This document shows, in pieces, positions 16,754 through 24,985 of a stretch of 64,000 nt of DNA. The DNA lies in contig NZ_JAJQQS010000015.1 of assembly GCF_021228125.1 (NCBI RefSeq), positions 62,001 to 126,000 of the forward strand, in the 5' to 3' direction. The notes under the pieces were generated by a model, which did not search any database, was not told the origin of the DNA, and saw only the letters and a program-made list of their open reading frames with translations. The translations under genes and the position numbers were made by a program. The stretch comes from Streptomyces albireticuli. Its GTDB lineage: Bacteria; Actinomycetota; Actinomycetes; Streptomycetales; Streptomycetaceae. Position 1 is the stretch's first letter. Every line of letters begins with the position of its first letter.

Positions 16754-18394
16754 GTGGTAGACAACCAGCACCTGTCGCGGCGTCGGCTCTTCGGCATGGC
16801 CGCCCTCAGCGCGGCGGCCCTCGCGGGCGCGACCACCATCTCCGCGGCGCCCCGCGCCGCGGCCGCGGGCAAGGCCGTCGCCGGTGGCACCTTCGTGCCC
16901 GCCGTCGTCATCGGCACCGGCTACGGCGCGGCCGTCTCCGCGCTGCGCCTCGGCGAGGCCGGCGTCAGCACGCTGATGCTGGAGATGGGCCAGCTGTGGA
17001 ACCAGGCCGGCCCGGACGGCAACGTCTTCAGCGGGATGCTCAAGCCCGACAAGCGCTCCAGCTGGTTCAAGACCCGCACGGAGGCCCCGCTGGGCTCCTT
17101 CCTGTGGCTGGACCTCGCCAACCGGGACATCGACCCCTACGCGGGCGTCCTGGACCGGGTGAACTTCGACCAGATGTCCGTGTACGTGGGCCGCGGCGTC
17201 GGCGGCGGCTCGCTCGTCAACGGCGGCATGGCGGTCACGCCCCGGCGCTCGTACTTCGAGGAGGTGCTGCCCCAGGTCGACGCCGCCGAGATGTACGACC
17301 GGTACTTCCCGCGCGCCAACTCCACCCTCCGGGTGGGCAACATCGACAAGAACTGGTTCGAGCAGACCGAGTGGTACAAGTTCGCGCGGGTCTCGCGCGA
17401 GCAGGCCGCGAAGGCGGGTCTGAAGACCACCTTCGTGCCCAATGTCTACGACTGGGACTACATGCGGCGCGAGGCCGACGGCTCGGTGCCGAAGTCCGCG
17501 CTGGCCGCCGAGGTCATCTACGGCAACAACCACGGCAAGGTCTCGCTCGACAAGAGCTACCTGGCGGCCGCCCTGGGCACCGGCAAGGTCACCATCGAGA
17601 CGCTGCACCAGGTCAAGACGATCCGTCAGCAGAAGGACGGCACGTACCTGCTGACGGTGGAGCAGAAGGACGCCGACGGCAAGCTGCTGGCGACCAAGGA
17701 GATCTCCTGCCGCCACCTCTTCCTCGGCGCGGGCAGCCTCGGTTCGACCGAGCTGCTGCTGCGGGCCCGGGAGACCGGTGCCCTGCCGAACCTCAGCTCC
17801 GAGATCGGCGCCGGCTGGGGCCCCAACGGCAACATCATGACCGCCCGCGCCAACCACATGTGGAACCCCACGGGCACCAACCAGTCGTCGATCCCCGCCC
17901 TGGGCATCGACGACTGGGACAACCCGGACGCCCCGGTCTTCGCCGAGATCGCGCCCATGCCGGCCGGCCTGGAGACCTGGGTCAGCCTCTACCTGGCGAT
18001 CACCAAGAACCCCCAGCGCGGCACCTTCGTCTACGACGCCGCGAAGGACCGGGCGGACCTGCGCTGGACCCGGGAGCAGAACGCGCCCGCGGTCGCCGCC
18101 GCGAAGTCGCTGTTCGACCGCATCAACAAGGCCAACACCACGATCTACCGCTACGACCTCTTCGGCAAGCAGCTCAAGGCCTTCGCCGACGACTTCTGCT
18201 ACCACCCGCTCGGCGGCGCCGTCCTCGGCAAGGCCACCGACAACTACGGCCGGGTCAACGGCTACAAGAACCTCTACGTCACCGACGGCGCCCTGATCCC
18301 CGGCTCCATCGGCGTCAACCCGTTCGTGACCATCACCGCGCTCGCCGAGCGCAACATCGAGCGCGTCATCAAGCAGGACGTGGTCGCCAAGTAA
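16754..18394 (+). CDS. choA: Cholesterol oxidase, secreted (Tat)
   Basis: This GMC-type FAD enzyme oxidises cholesterol and isomerises it to cholest-4-en-3-one. It has 546 residues. The N-terminus shows a Tat signal (LSRRRLFGMAAL followed by a hydrophobic segment and an Ala-rich cleavage region), so the mature enzyme starts near residue 43. The dinucleotide-binding motif VVIGTGYGAAVSALRLGEAG follows. Near the C-terminus FCYHPLGGAVLG and GVNPFVTITALAERN carry the His and Asn that match the known active-site pair. The GTG at 16754 was chosen because it gives a normal signal peptide and has an AGG-rich site upstream. It probably shares transcription with the P450 gene. In pimaricin producers a homologue (PimE) sits in the polyene cluster. 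Confidence 0.95.
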   Translation: MVDNQHLSRRRLFGMAALSAAALAGATTISAAPRAAAAGKAVAGGTFVPAVVIGTGYGAAVSALRLGEAGVSTLMLEMGQLWNQAGPDGNVFSGMLKPDKRSSWFKTRTEAPLGSFLWLDLANRDIDPYAGVLDRVNFDQMSVYVGRGVGGGSLVNGGMAVTPRRSYFEEVLPQVDAAEMYDRYFPRANSTLRVGNIDKNWFEQTEWYKFARVSREQAAKAGLKTTFVPNVYDWDYMRREADGSVPKSALAAEVIYGNNHGKVSLDKSYLAAALGTGKVTIETLHQVKTIRQQKDGTYLLTVEQKDADGKLLATKEISCRHLFLGAGSLGSTELLLRARETGALPNLSSEIGAGWGPNGNIMTARANHMWNPTGTNQSSIPALGIDDWDNPDAPVFAEIAPMPAGLETWVSLYLAITKNPQRGTFVYDAAKDRADLRWTREQNAPAVAAAKSLFDRINKANTTIYRYDLFGKQLKAFADDFCYHPLGGAVLGKATDNYGRVNGYKNLYVTDGALIPGSIGVNPFVTITALAERNIERVIKQDVVAK

Positions 18395-18406
18395 GGCCGC
18401 GGGTCC

Positions 18407-18440
18407 CCGGGCGCGCGCCTCGCACGAGGCGCGCGCCCGG
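18407..18440. terminator. Hairpin terminator after choA
   Basis: A perfect 16-bp inverted repeat (18407-18422 and 18425-18440) with a two-base loop begins 13 nt after the cholesterol oxidase stop. It separates choA from the thioesterase, so the thioesterase probably has its own promoter in 18441-18587. Confidence 0.8.
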
Positions 18441-18587
18441 CCCGTGAATCGGCTGTGGCGCGACGGGCCGGGGGAACACGAGAATGAGCGGGCCCGGGGC
18501 GGGCGCGGCGAAAGCACGCCGCGCACTCCGGGTCCTGCGCGGCCCCGCTTCGCCCGCCCTGATTCCCGTTGGAAGGAAAAACTTTCC

Positions 18588-19349
18588 GTGAACGACAAGA
18601 CCGAGGACAACGGCCTCTGGATCCGCAGGTTCCACCCGCGTCCGGACAGTGACGTCCGGCTGGCGTGCCTGCCCCACGCGGGCGGTTCCGCGAGCTTCTT
18701 CTTCCCGGTGTCCCAGGCGATGCCGCAGTCCGTGGACGTCCTGTGCGTCCAGTACCCGGGCCGCCAGGACCGCCGCAAGGAACCGCTCATAGACAACATC
18801 CCCGACCTCGCCGACCGAGTGTTCGAGGCGCTGCTGCCGTGGGCGGACAAGCCGCTGGCCCTCTTCGGGCACAGCATGGGCGCCTCGGTCGCCTTCGAGG
18901 TCGCCCGGCGCTTCGAGCGGGAGAAAGGCACGGTCCTCGCCGGCATCTTCGCCTCCGGCCGGCGCGCGCCGTCGGCCCACCGCCACGAGACCGTCCACCT
19001 GCGGGACGACGACGGCCTCATCGCCGAGATGAAGAGCCTGAGCGGCACCGACACCAAGGTCCTCGGCGACGAGGAACTGCTGCGGATGGTCCTCCCGGCC
19101 ATCCGCGCCGACTACCGGGCCGCCGAGACGTACGTCTACGAGCCGGGGGACCCGGTGCGCTGCCCGATCATCGGCCTCACGGGCGACGACGACCCGAAGG
19201 TGACGCTGGCGGAGGCGAAGGCGTGGGGCGAGCACACGGAGGGGTCGTTCGACTTCCACGTGTTCGAGGGCGGGCACTTCTTCCTGGCGAACCACCAGGC
19301 GGCGATCAACAAACTGATCGTGGACCACGTGGGCGCGCTCGGCGCGTAG
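18588..19349 (+). CDS. Type II (editing) thioesterase
   Basis: This is an alpha/beta hydrolase of 253 residues that would remove stalled acyl groups from PKS or NRPS carrier proteins. The N-terminal LACLPHAGGSASFF is the family oxyanion region, the nucleophile is in FGHSMGASVAFE near residue 98, and the catalytic His is in FEGGHFFL near residue 228. The GTG at 18588 has GGAAGGA about 10 nt upstream; the longer frame from 18444 runs through the preceding hairpin's neighbourhood and was rejected. No PKS or NRPS lies in the window, so it is orphaned here. With the LAL trio, P450 and cholesterol oxidase it matches the tailoring edge of a polyene cluster. Confidence 0.93.
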   Translation: MNDKTEDNGLWIRRFHPRPDSDVRLACLPHAGGSASFFFPVSQAMPQSVDVLCVQYPGRQDRRKEPLIDNIPDLADRVFEALLPWADKPLALFGHSMGASVAFEVARRFEREKGTVLAGIFASGRRAPSAHRHETVHLRDDDGLIAEMKSLSGTDTKVLGDEELLRMVLPAIRADYRAAETYVYEPGDPVRCPIIGLTGDDDPKVTLAEAKAWGEHTEGSFDFHVFEGGHFFLANHQAAINKLIVDHVGALGA

Positions 19350-19362
19350 GCCCTGGCCCGAA

Positions 19363-19396
19363 CGCCGGGACGGGCTGGAATCAGCCCGTCCCGGCG
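19363..19396. terminator. Hairpin between convergent genes (short copy B of the intergenic repeat)
   Basis: Perfect 15-bp arms (19363-19377 and 19382-19396) share the CGCCGG-ACGGGCTG core of the longer elements at 5054 and 24297, followed by CGCTTGAGGAC and CGGGAAGGGGCGGG. It lies between the thioesterase stop and the convergent PIG-L gene. Confidence 0.8.
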
Positions 19397-19471
19397 CTTG
19401 AGGACATCCGGGAAGGGGCGGGCGGAGGAGAACCCCCCGCCCGCCCCGAGGTGACGCGCTACCGCGACGCC

Positions 19472-21634
19472 CTACGACGCCACATCCCCCTGCGTCTTCC
19501 CGTCGTGCGACGCCCACGCCGTGAACGACCCGGCCCCGGCTCCCCGCTGACGCGCGGAACTCAGCTTGCCGTCCATCCCCAGCACCACGATCACCACACG
19601 CCCCTCCGCGTCCTGGGCCGTGCCCGGCGTCCCGCGGTAGGTGATGCCCTGGTCCTGCCAGGACCCGGGGCGGCCGGAGCCGGCGGCCAGGCGGACCCGG
19701 CCCTTGTTGTCGCGGTCGGCCAGCACGGTCGTGTTCCCGGCCTGGGCGATGCCGACGCGCTCGTAGCCGCCGAGCGGCTCGCACTGGGCGGACACCTTCC
19801 AGGAGCCGTTCTCCGGCCGGTCGGCGACGATCACCCGCGAGGTGTCGGGCTGGCGCATCGCGACGCGCATGCCGCCGCTCGGCAGCGGGGCGAGGGAGAC
19901 CGGCCCGGTGCAGGTGGGCAGCCGGGTGGGCTCGGCCGGCTGCGGGGTGCCGCCGGGCTCCTGGGACACCCAGTGGTGGACCGTGCGGGTGTCGGCGGCG
20001 AGGACGTGGATCCGCCCCTGCTCGTCGGCCGCCGCGTCCAGCCCGTCGATGATCTTCAGCTCGGGTCCGGGGGAGGGGAGCGTCTCCCACTCCGTCCAGT
20101 CCTTGCCGCCGGCGCCGGCACGGAAGGCGACCCCGCCGTCGAAGGTGCGGACGAAGACGTGGACGGTGCCGTCCTTGCCCACGGCCGCGACCGGGTAGCC
20201 CATCTCCATGGAGCGCCGGTCCTCGGTCTCGGGGGAGCCGAGCGGTTCCCAGGAGCCGAACGCGGGGGTGCCGGAGCTCATCCCGGTCTGGCGGGTCGTG
20301 ACGACCTCGCGCCGGTGGGTCCGGTCCTCCTTCTCCTTGCCCGGCAGCACCGTGCGCACGGAGAAGAGCTGGAGCGTGCCGTCGGCGTGGCGCACCGCCT
20401 GCACCTGGCCCTCCAGCATCGGGCCGGCGACCGGGGCGGCCGAGGACCAGGCGCCGCTGCCGGGCCGGGTCTCGGTCCAGCACTGCGCGGCGCCGTCGAG
20501 GAGGGCGAAGGCCGCCAGCCGCTTGTCGGGCAGCTGCTGCACCCAGCGCGTGGTGCCGGTGGCACGGTGGCGGCAGTTGTTCGACCAGCGGACCGCCTTG
20601 GAGCGGGCGCCGACCTTGCGGTCGCCGCAGCCCGAGGAGTCACCGCAGTCCTTGCCGTCGGCCCAGCCGTAGGTGTCGAGGAACTTCACCTTGTGGTCGG
20701 TGGTGGCCCGGTCGAGGTTGCTGGGCAGCTGCGAGACCTCGTAGCCGATGTAGCTCTCCACGGCGGTCGGCCGCGAGTGCTTGCGGCCCCAGTACTCGGC
20801 GAGGGCGGCCTGCGCGAAGAACGCCGAGGTGGTGTGGTCCTGGTGGTCGTACTTGGATATACCCTCCAGGACGGGGGGCGTGTTGGGGAAGTGCCGCTGC
20901 TTGGGCTCGTGCGTCGGGTTCGGGTCGAGGGTGCGCACGACCGTCGGCTGGTAGCGCTCGAACACGGCCACGAGCGTGTCGATCAGCTCCTGGCGCCCGT
21001 AGCGGAAGGTCCGGCCGACCGGGGTGGCGGCCGGCCGCAGCGTCGTCAGCTTGGGCACCGCGCCCAGCCACAGACCGCGCAGGCTCTCCTTGCGCGGGTT
21101 GCGCAGGGTCCGGGCCTCGATCAGCTCCAGGAAGATCAGCTGGACCTGGGGGGCGGCGCGCAGCGTCTGGACCTCGACCTCGAAGCCGGGCAGCAGGGTG
21201 AGCGTCTCCACCTCCCACGGGCTCAGCGAGTCACCGGTCGCCATCCGGGCCGTCGCCTCGCGGAAGCCGTTGAGCCTGGCGCGGACGAACTCCGGCCGCC
21301 GCTCCGGGAGTTTGCGGTAGTCGCGGGCGTTCGACAGCTCGTTGCGGCCGTCGGACTCGCCACCGGTGAGGCAGACGGTCACGGACGGGGCGCCGCTGCG
21401 GATCGACTGCTCCAGCTCCGGGTTCATGAAGTAGAGCGAGTCGTCCGGGTGGGCGATGACGTGCACGAACGACTCGGACGTCGCCACCTTGGCGTTACGG
21501 GCCGAGGCGCCCTTGGGGCCCGCCTGCTTCGCCTCGGGGGCCAGCCACTGCCAGGCGCCCACCGCCCCCGCTCCGACGACGATGCCGCCACCGGCGACCT
21601 GAAGCACGCGTCGCCGCGGTATGTGCCCTGGCAC
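19472..21634 (-). CDS. Tat-exported PIG-L family deacetylase with C-terminal propeller-like region
   Basis: This 720-residue protein begins with a twin-arginine-like signal (PRRRVLQVAGGGIVV). Residues of about 55-330 are a PIG-L/LmbE-type zinc deacetylase domain: VHVIAHPDDSLYF is the metal-binding AHPDD motif, and YDHQDHTTSAFF supplies the later His. PIG-L enzymes remove N-acetyl groups from GlcNAc-containing substrates. Residues of about 350-720 carry repeated short blocks with Trp and Gly (WSSAAPV, WEPLGSP, WTEWETLPSPG, WQDQGITYRG) that look like a lectin-type beta-propeller. Four Cys near residues 335-355 could form disulfides. It starts at GTG 21634. The substrate is probably extracellular glycan, which is inference. 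Confidence 0.87.
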   Translation of the reverse strand: MPGHIPRRRVLQVAGGGIVVGAGAVGAWQWLAPEAKQAGPKGASARNAKVATSESFVHVIAHPDDSLYFMNPELEQSIRSGAPSVTVCLTGGESDGRNELSNARDYRKLPERRPEFVRARLNGFREATARMATGDSLSPWEVETLTLLPGFEVEVQTLRAAPQVQLIFLELIEARTLRNPRKESLRGLWLGAVPKLTTLRPAATPVGRTFRYGRQELIDTLVAVFERYQPTVVRTLDPNPTHEPKQRHFPNTPPVLEGISKYDHQDHTTSAFFAQAALAEYWGRKHSRPTAVESYIGYEVSQLPSNLDRATTDHKVKFLDTYGWADGKDCGDSSGCGDRKVGARSKAVRWSNNCRHRATGTTRWVQQLPDKRLAAFALLDGAAQCWTETRPGSGAWSSAAPVAGPMLEGQVQAVRHADGTLQLFSVRTVLPGKEKEDRTHRREVVTTRQTGMSSGTPAFGSWEPLGSPETEDRRSMEMGYPVAAVGKDGTVHVFVRTFDGGVAFRAGAGGKDWTEWETLPSPGPELKIIDGLDAAADEQGRIHVLAADTRTVHHWVSQEPGGTPQPAEPTRLPTCTGPVSLAPLPSGGMRVAMRQPDTSRVIVADRPENGSWKVSAQCEPLGGYERVGIAQAGNTTVLADRDNKGRVRLAAGSGRPGSWQDQGITYRGTPGTAQDAEGRVVIVVLGMDGKLSSARQRGAGAGSFTAWASHDGKTQGDVAS

Positions 21635-21917
21635 AGGTGTGTCCCCTACTCTCCTGCGTCAACGCCATGCGCACGCGGTGATCAAACTCAACAAAGCAAC
21701 GGAGTGAAGAGAACCGAATAGAACTGATCACCCACTGGTCATGAGTTCGATCCTATGATCCGCAACCTGCTGTTTCCCTGCTGTTTTGTAACAGCCGTGC
21801 GTCGGCCGGACGTCGGTTCCCAGGCGATTGCGCAACATGGACGGCGGCCCGTCGCGGTGCTCACCGAAGGTCGTCCGGTGGTCGCGGAGGCGTGTCGAAA
21901 CGGAGCTCGATCTTGCT

Positions 21918-21952
21918 GGGGGAGGGGGAGGGGGAGGGGGAGGGGGAGGGGG
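21918..21952. repeat. Tandem GGGGGA hexanucleotide tract
   Basis: Five perfect GGGGGA units plus a final GGGGG. It lies in the 348-nt gene-free stretch 21635-21982, downstream of the LysR gene and about 285 nt upstream of the PIG-L start. The strand is G-quadruplex-capable. The rest of the stretch is less GC-rich near 21640-21800 and may hold the PIG-L promoter. Confidence 0.9.
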
Positions 21953-21982
21953 CGGTAGCCTCACGCCCGCCTCACCCGCGCG

Positions 21983-22930
21983 TCACTCCGCCTCGCCGCG
22001 GATCGCCCGTACGACCGCCTGCTCGCGGTCCCGCACGGCCAGCGCGCTCGCGACGAAGTCCTCGACGAGCTCCGAGTCCGTGTCCCGGCGCCGGGCGACG
22101 GCCAGGGCCGAGCCCTCGATGTCGCGGACCGGCACGTAGCGGACCTCGGGGTGGGGCGCGTAACGGGCGGCCGACAGCGCCGTGACGGTGAACCCCTGGC
22201 CCGTGGTGACCAGCATCAGCTCCTCGGCGGGCGTCGCCGCCTCCATGGTGACCCGGCGCGGGCCGCCGTGCCCGTCGCCGCCGCCCTCGCCGGCCGGCCG
22301 CGCCAGCGTCCAGAACGCACCGAACACCGGATCAGGATGCGGGACCGCCACGACGGGCAGGTCCCGCAGGTCCCGGACGGACAGGGACTCCCGACCCGCG
22401 AGCGGATGGGACGCCCGCAGGCCCGCCACCCGGGGCTCGACCAGCAGCTCCCGCAGACACAGCCCCGCGGTCCCGAACGGCGGCCGGACGAACGCCACGT
22501 CGACCAGGCCCCGGCCCAGCCCCGCCGACGGGTCGTCCCGGTGGAACTCCCGCTGGACCAGGGAGACTTCCGGGCGGCGGTGGGCGAACTCGTCCAGGAT
22601 CGGACCGGTCAGCTCCAGGGCCGCGCCCGCGACGAACCCGAGCCGCAGCGTCACCGCCTCCCGCCGGCACTCGTCCAGCACCGCGAGCGCGCGCTCCCAC
22701 GCGCCGACCACCCGCCGCGCCTCCGGCAGCAGCGCGGCGCCCGCCGCCGTGAGCGACACCTGCCGGGTCGTCCGCTCGAAGAGCCGCACGCCGAGGCCCT
22801 CCTCCAGCTTGCGGATCTGGAGGCTCAGCGCCTGCTGGGCGAGCCCCACCCGGACCGCGGCCCTGGTGAAGCTGAGCTCCTCGGCGAGGGCGAGGAAGCA
22901 GCGGAGACGGCGCGTACTCACATCCGGCAC
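21983..22930 (-). CDS. LysR-family transcriptional regulator
   Basis: This is a 315-residue LysR regulator. The N-terminal winged helix-turn-helix is RRLRCFLALAEELSFTRAAV followed by the typical LAQQALSLQIRKLEEGLGVRLFERTTR block (residues 7-60, given in pieces here). The co-inducer domain follows from about residue 90. The start is the GTG at 22930, where the family N-terminus begins. It is divergent from the DUF1023 hydrolase at 23140 with 209 nt between them, the classic arrangement for a LysR protein and its target. The ligand cannot be deduced. Confidence 0.93.
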   Translation of the reverse strand: MPDVSTRRLRCFLALAEELSFTRAAVRVGLAQQALSLQIRKLEEGLGVRLFERTTRQVSLTAAGAALLPEARRVVGAWERALAVLDECRREAVTLRLGFVAGAALELTGPILDEFAHRRPEVSLVQREFHRDDPSAGLGRGLVDVAFVRPPFGTAGLCLRELLVEPRVAGLRASHPLAGRESLSVRDLRDLPVVAVPHPDPVFGAFWTLARPAGEGGGDGHGGPRRVTMEAATPAEELMLVTTGQGFTVTALSAARYAPHPEVRYVPVRDIEGSALAVARRRDTDSELVEDFVASALAVRDREQAVVRAIRGEAE

Positions 22931-23139
22931 CGGGCGATTGTAGGTCCGCGACCAGGCGCGTTCCCGGCCGTGCGGGGCGGGGTCACCCGGGAGGGGAGAC
23001 GGGGCGCCGGCCCGCCCCCGGCGCCACCGACCCCCTACTCCGGTATGACCCGCGGGTTGGCCCCCTGGTGTGACGTCCCATCCGTCACTTCCTTCCTAAC
23101 TTTCCCTCCGTCACCACATAGGACGAGGGAGAGACATCC

Positions 23140-24288
23140 ATGGGCCGCTTCAAGCGCTCGCTGATCGCCGCCGCGCTCACGGCGACCGTCGTCGCGGGTA
23201 CGGCGGGCTGGGCCGTCGCCGACGAGCAGACCGCCGTCACCGGCCCGCCGGCCGGTACCGCGGCCTGGCGCGCCGACCACTCCCTCGGCCGTGAACTGCC
23301 CGACCCGGCCACGGCCGGGCCGCGGGACGTCGCCGCGTTCTTCGCCGGCCTCGGCGAGACCCGGCGGCACGAGCTGGCCGCCCGTCACCCCCTCGTCGTC
23401 GGCAACCTCGACGGCGCGCCCGTACCCCTGCGGTACGAGGCCAACGCTCGGGCCATCGCCGCCGAGCGCGCCACCGCGCGCGCCCGCGCGGCCGACCCGG
23501 ACCTGCCCCGGGGCGAGCGGGAGCGTGCCCGCGACCGGGCCGACCGCTACGCCCGGCTGCTGACGCCCGGCCGGCAGATCCTCGCCTTCGACCCGCGCGG
23601 CCGGGGCCAGCTCGCCGAGGTCTACGGGGACTGGGAGGCGGCCCGGCGCACGGCCGTCGTCGTGCCCGGCTCGGACATCGACCTCGCCTCCTTCGACCGT
23701 ACGAAGGACCGCTACGGCACCCCCGCCGGCATGGCCGGGGCGCTGCGCGCCGAGATGACCCGGCAGGCCCCGGGCACCCCCAACGCCGTGATCGCCTGGG
23801 CGGGCTACACCACCCCCGTAGGCCTCGGTCTGGACGCGGCCACCGGCCGGCTCGCGGCGGCGGGCGCCCCGCGTCTGGAGCGCTTCCTCGCGGGCCTCGG
23901 CGCCTCGCAGGCCCCGGCGGTCTTCTGCCACAGCTACGGCTCGGTCGTCTGCGGCCTGGCCGCCCACGCCCTCGACGCCAACACGGCAGGCGACCTCGTC
24001 CTGCTCGGCAGCCCCGGCGTCCGCGCCGACACCGCGGCCGCACTGCACACGGGTGCCCGCGTCTGGGCGGTGCGGCGCAACGGCGCGGACTGGATAGGCA
24101 AGGTCCCCAACGTCGAGCTCTTCGGCCTGGGGCACGGGGCGGATCCGACGGCGGCGGCGTTCGGTGCGCGGCCGGTGCCGTCGGCGGGGGCGCATGGGCA
24201 TACGGGGTACTTCGCGCCGGGGACGGAGTCGCTGCGGAGTTTCGCGGAGATCGCGTTGCGTGGGGGTGGGGCGGTGGTGGGCGGGTGA
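23140..24288 (+). CDS. Secreted alpha/beta hydrolase, DUF1023 family
   Basis: This 382-residue protein has a Sec-type signal (MGRFKRSLIAAALTATVVAG, cleavage near the Ala before DEQ at about residue 27). The hydrolase domain contains VVVPGSDIDLASF near residue 178 and the nucleophile elbow FCHSYGSVVCG near 265. A His near the C-terminus (GAHGHTGYF) is the likely catalytic base. DUF1023 proteins are common secreted hydrolases of unknown substrate in actinobacteria. The ATG at 23140 has GAGGGAG upstream. It is divergent from the LysR gene and probably under its control. Confidence 0.9.
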   Translation: MGRFKRSLIAAALTATVVAGTAGWAVADEQTAVTGPPAGTAAWRADHSLGRELPDPATAGPRDVAAFFAGLGETRRHELAARHPLVVGNLDGAPVPLRYEANARAIAAERATARARAADPDLPRGERERARDRADRYARLLTPGRQILAFDPRGRGQLAEVYGDWEAARRTAVVVPGSDIDLASFDRTKDRYGTPAGMAGALRAEMTRQAPGTPNAVIAWAGYTTPVGLGLDAATGRLAAAGAPRLERFLAGLGASQAPAVFCHSYGSVVCGLAAHALDANTAGDLVLLGSPGVRADTAAALHTGARVWAVRRNGADWIGKVPNVELFGLGHGADPTAAAFGARPVPSAGAHGHTGYFAPGTESLRSFAEIALRGGGAVVGG

Positions 24289-24296
24289 CGGCGGCG

Positions 24297-24500
24297 CCTG
24301 CGGCGGGCTTTTCCCCAGCCCCGCCCCTTCCCGGAACCGGGGGCAAGCCCCCGGGCCCCAGGTTCCGCGCTGACGCGCGGTGGCCTCAAGCGCCGGCCGG
24401 GCTGAAATCAGCCCGGCCGGCGCTTGAGGCCACCGGGGTCCGGGGCGGAGCCCCGGTTACGGGAAGGGGCGGGGACGGGGAAAAAGCCCCGCGCAGCGGC
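24297..24500. repeat. Long intergenic inverted-repeat element, copy C
   Basis: This element of about 200 bp is symmetric over nearly its whole length. The left outer arm GCGGGCTTTTCCCCAGCCCC is mirrored by the right outer arm ending near 24500, and CCGCCCCTTCCCG is mirrored by CGGGAAGGGGCGG. The centre is a perfect 25-bp hairpin with a two-base loop (24381-24432). It carries CGCGCTGACGCGCGG on the left side, the opposite orientation to copy A at 5054-5226. Confidence 0.88.
24381..24432. terminator. Perfect 25-bp hairpin between convergent genes
   Basis: The arms 24381-24405 and 24408-24432 are exact reverse complements. It lies between the DUF1023 hydrolase stop (24288) and the small Cys-rich gene stop (24506), so it can terminate transcription from both sides. 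Confidence 0.8.
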
Positions 24501-24505
24501 ACCGC

Positions 24506-24787
24506 TCAGAGCACGTCATGGCGCAAGAACGGATGCCGGCACGTGGACCGCTTGCACGGCCCCAGCCCGCCCGACGAGGGCTTCTCATACCCCGGGCACG
24601 GATGCGACGTGAACCGGCACGTGAAGCAGAACGCACCGCTCTCGTCGTCCTCGCCGCCGAACCCCGCCAGCCGCGAGCGGGCGTCCTCGTGGGCTTTGCG
24701 GAGTTGTTCCTCGGCGCGGTCCAGGTCGGCCTCGATCTCGTCGCGCATGTGCTTCTGGGAGTCCGTGAGGTGATCGTTCGGCGACAT
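24506..24787 (-). CDS. Small Cys-rich protein, possible zinc-binding
   Basis: This is a 93-residue protein. The first half is charged and helical (DSQKHMRDEIEADLDRAEEQ), and the second half has a Cys/His cluster: FCFTCRF, HPCPGY, CKRSTCRH and a final FLRHDVL. The spacing suggests a metal site. The ATG at 24787 has GAGGAG about 7 nt upstream. Proteins of this look are conserved and uncharacterised in Streptomyces, as far as I recall. It stands alone, its stop close to the large inverted repeat. Function unknown. Confidence 0.75.
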   Translation of the reverse strand: MSPNDHLTDSQKHMRDEIEADLDRAEEQLRKAHEDARSRLAGFGGEDDESGAFCFTCRFTSHPCPGYEKPSSGGLGPCKRSTCRHPFLRHDVL

Positions 24788-24985
24788 GTCCGGCTCCTCG
24801 GGAGGTAGGGGGACGGCCTGCGACGTGCTCCGCACCGGCCGTCAGGACACGTCACCATCATCGCGCGCCGGACCCGCCCGCGCATGACGTCGGGCGCCGT
24901 CCCCGCCGGGAACGCGGAACGGCCGGGCCCCGCCGCGTCTCCGCGGTCGGGGCCCGGCCGTCCGGGTGGGAAGGTACCGCCGGCC

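Noticed and set aside
6684..19349. A complete polyene biosynthetic cluster
   Set aside because: No PKS module, aminotransferase or glycosyltransferase is present; only the regulatory and tailoring set is seen.
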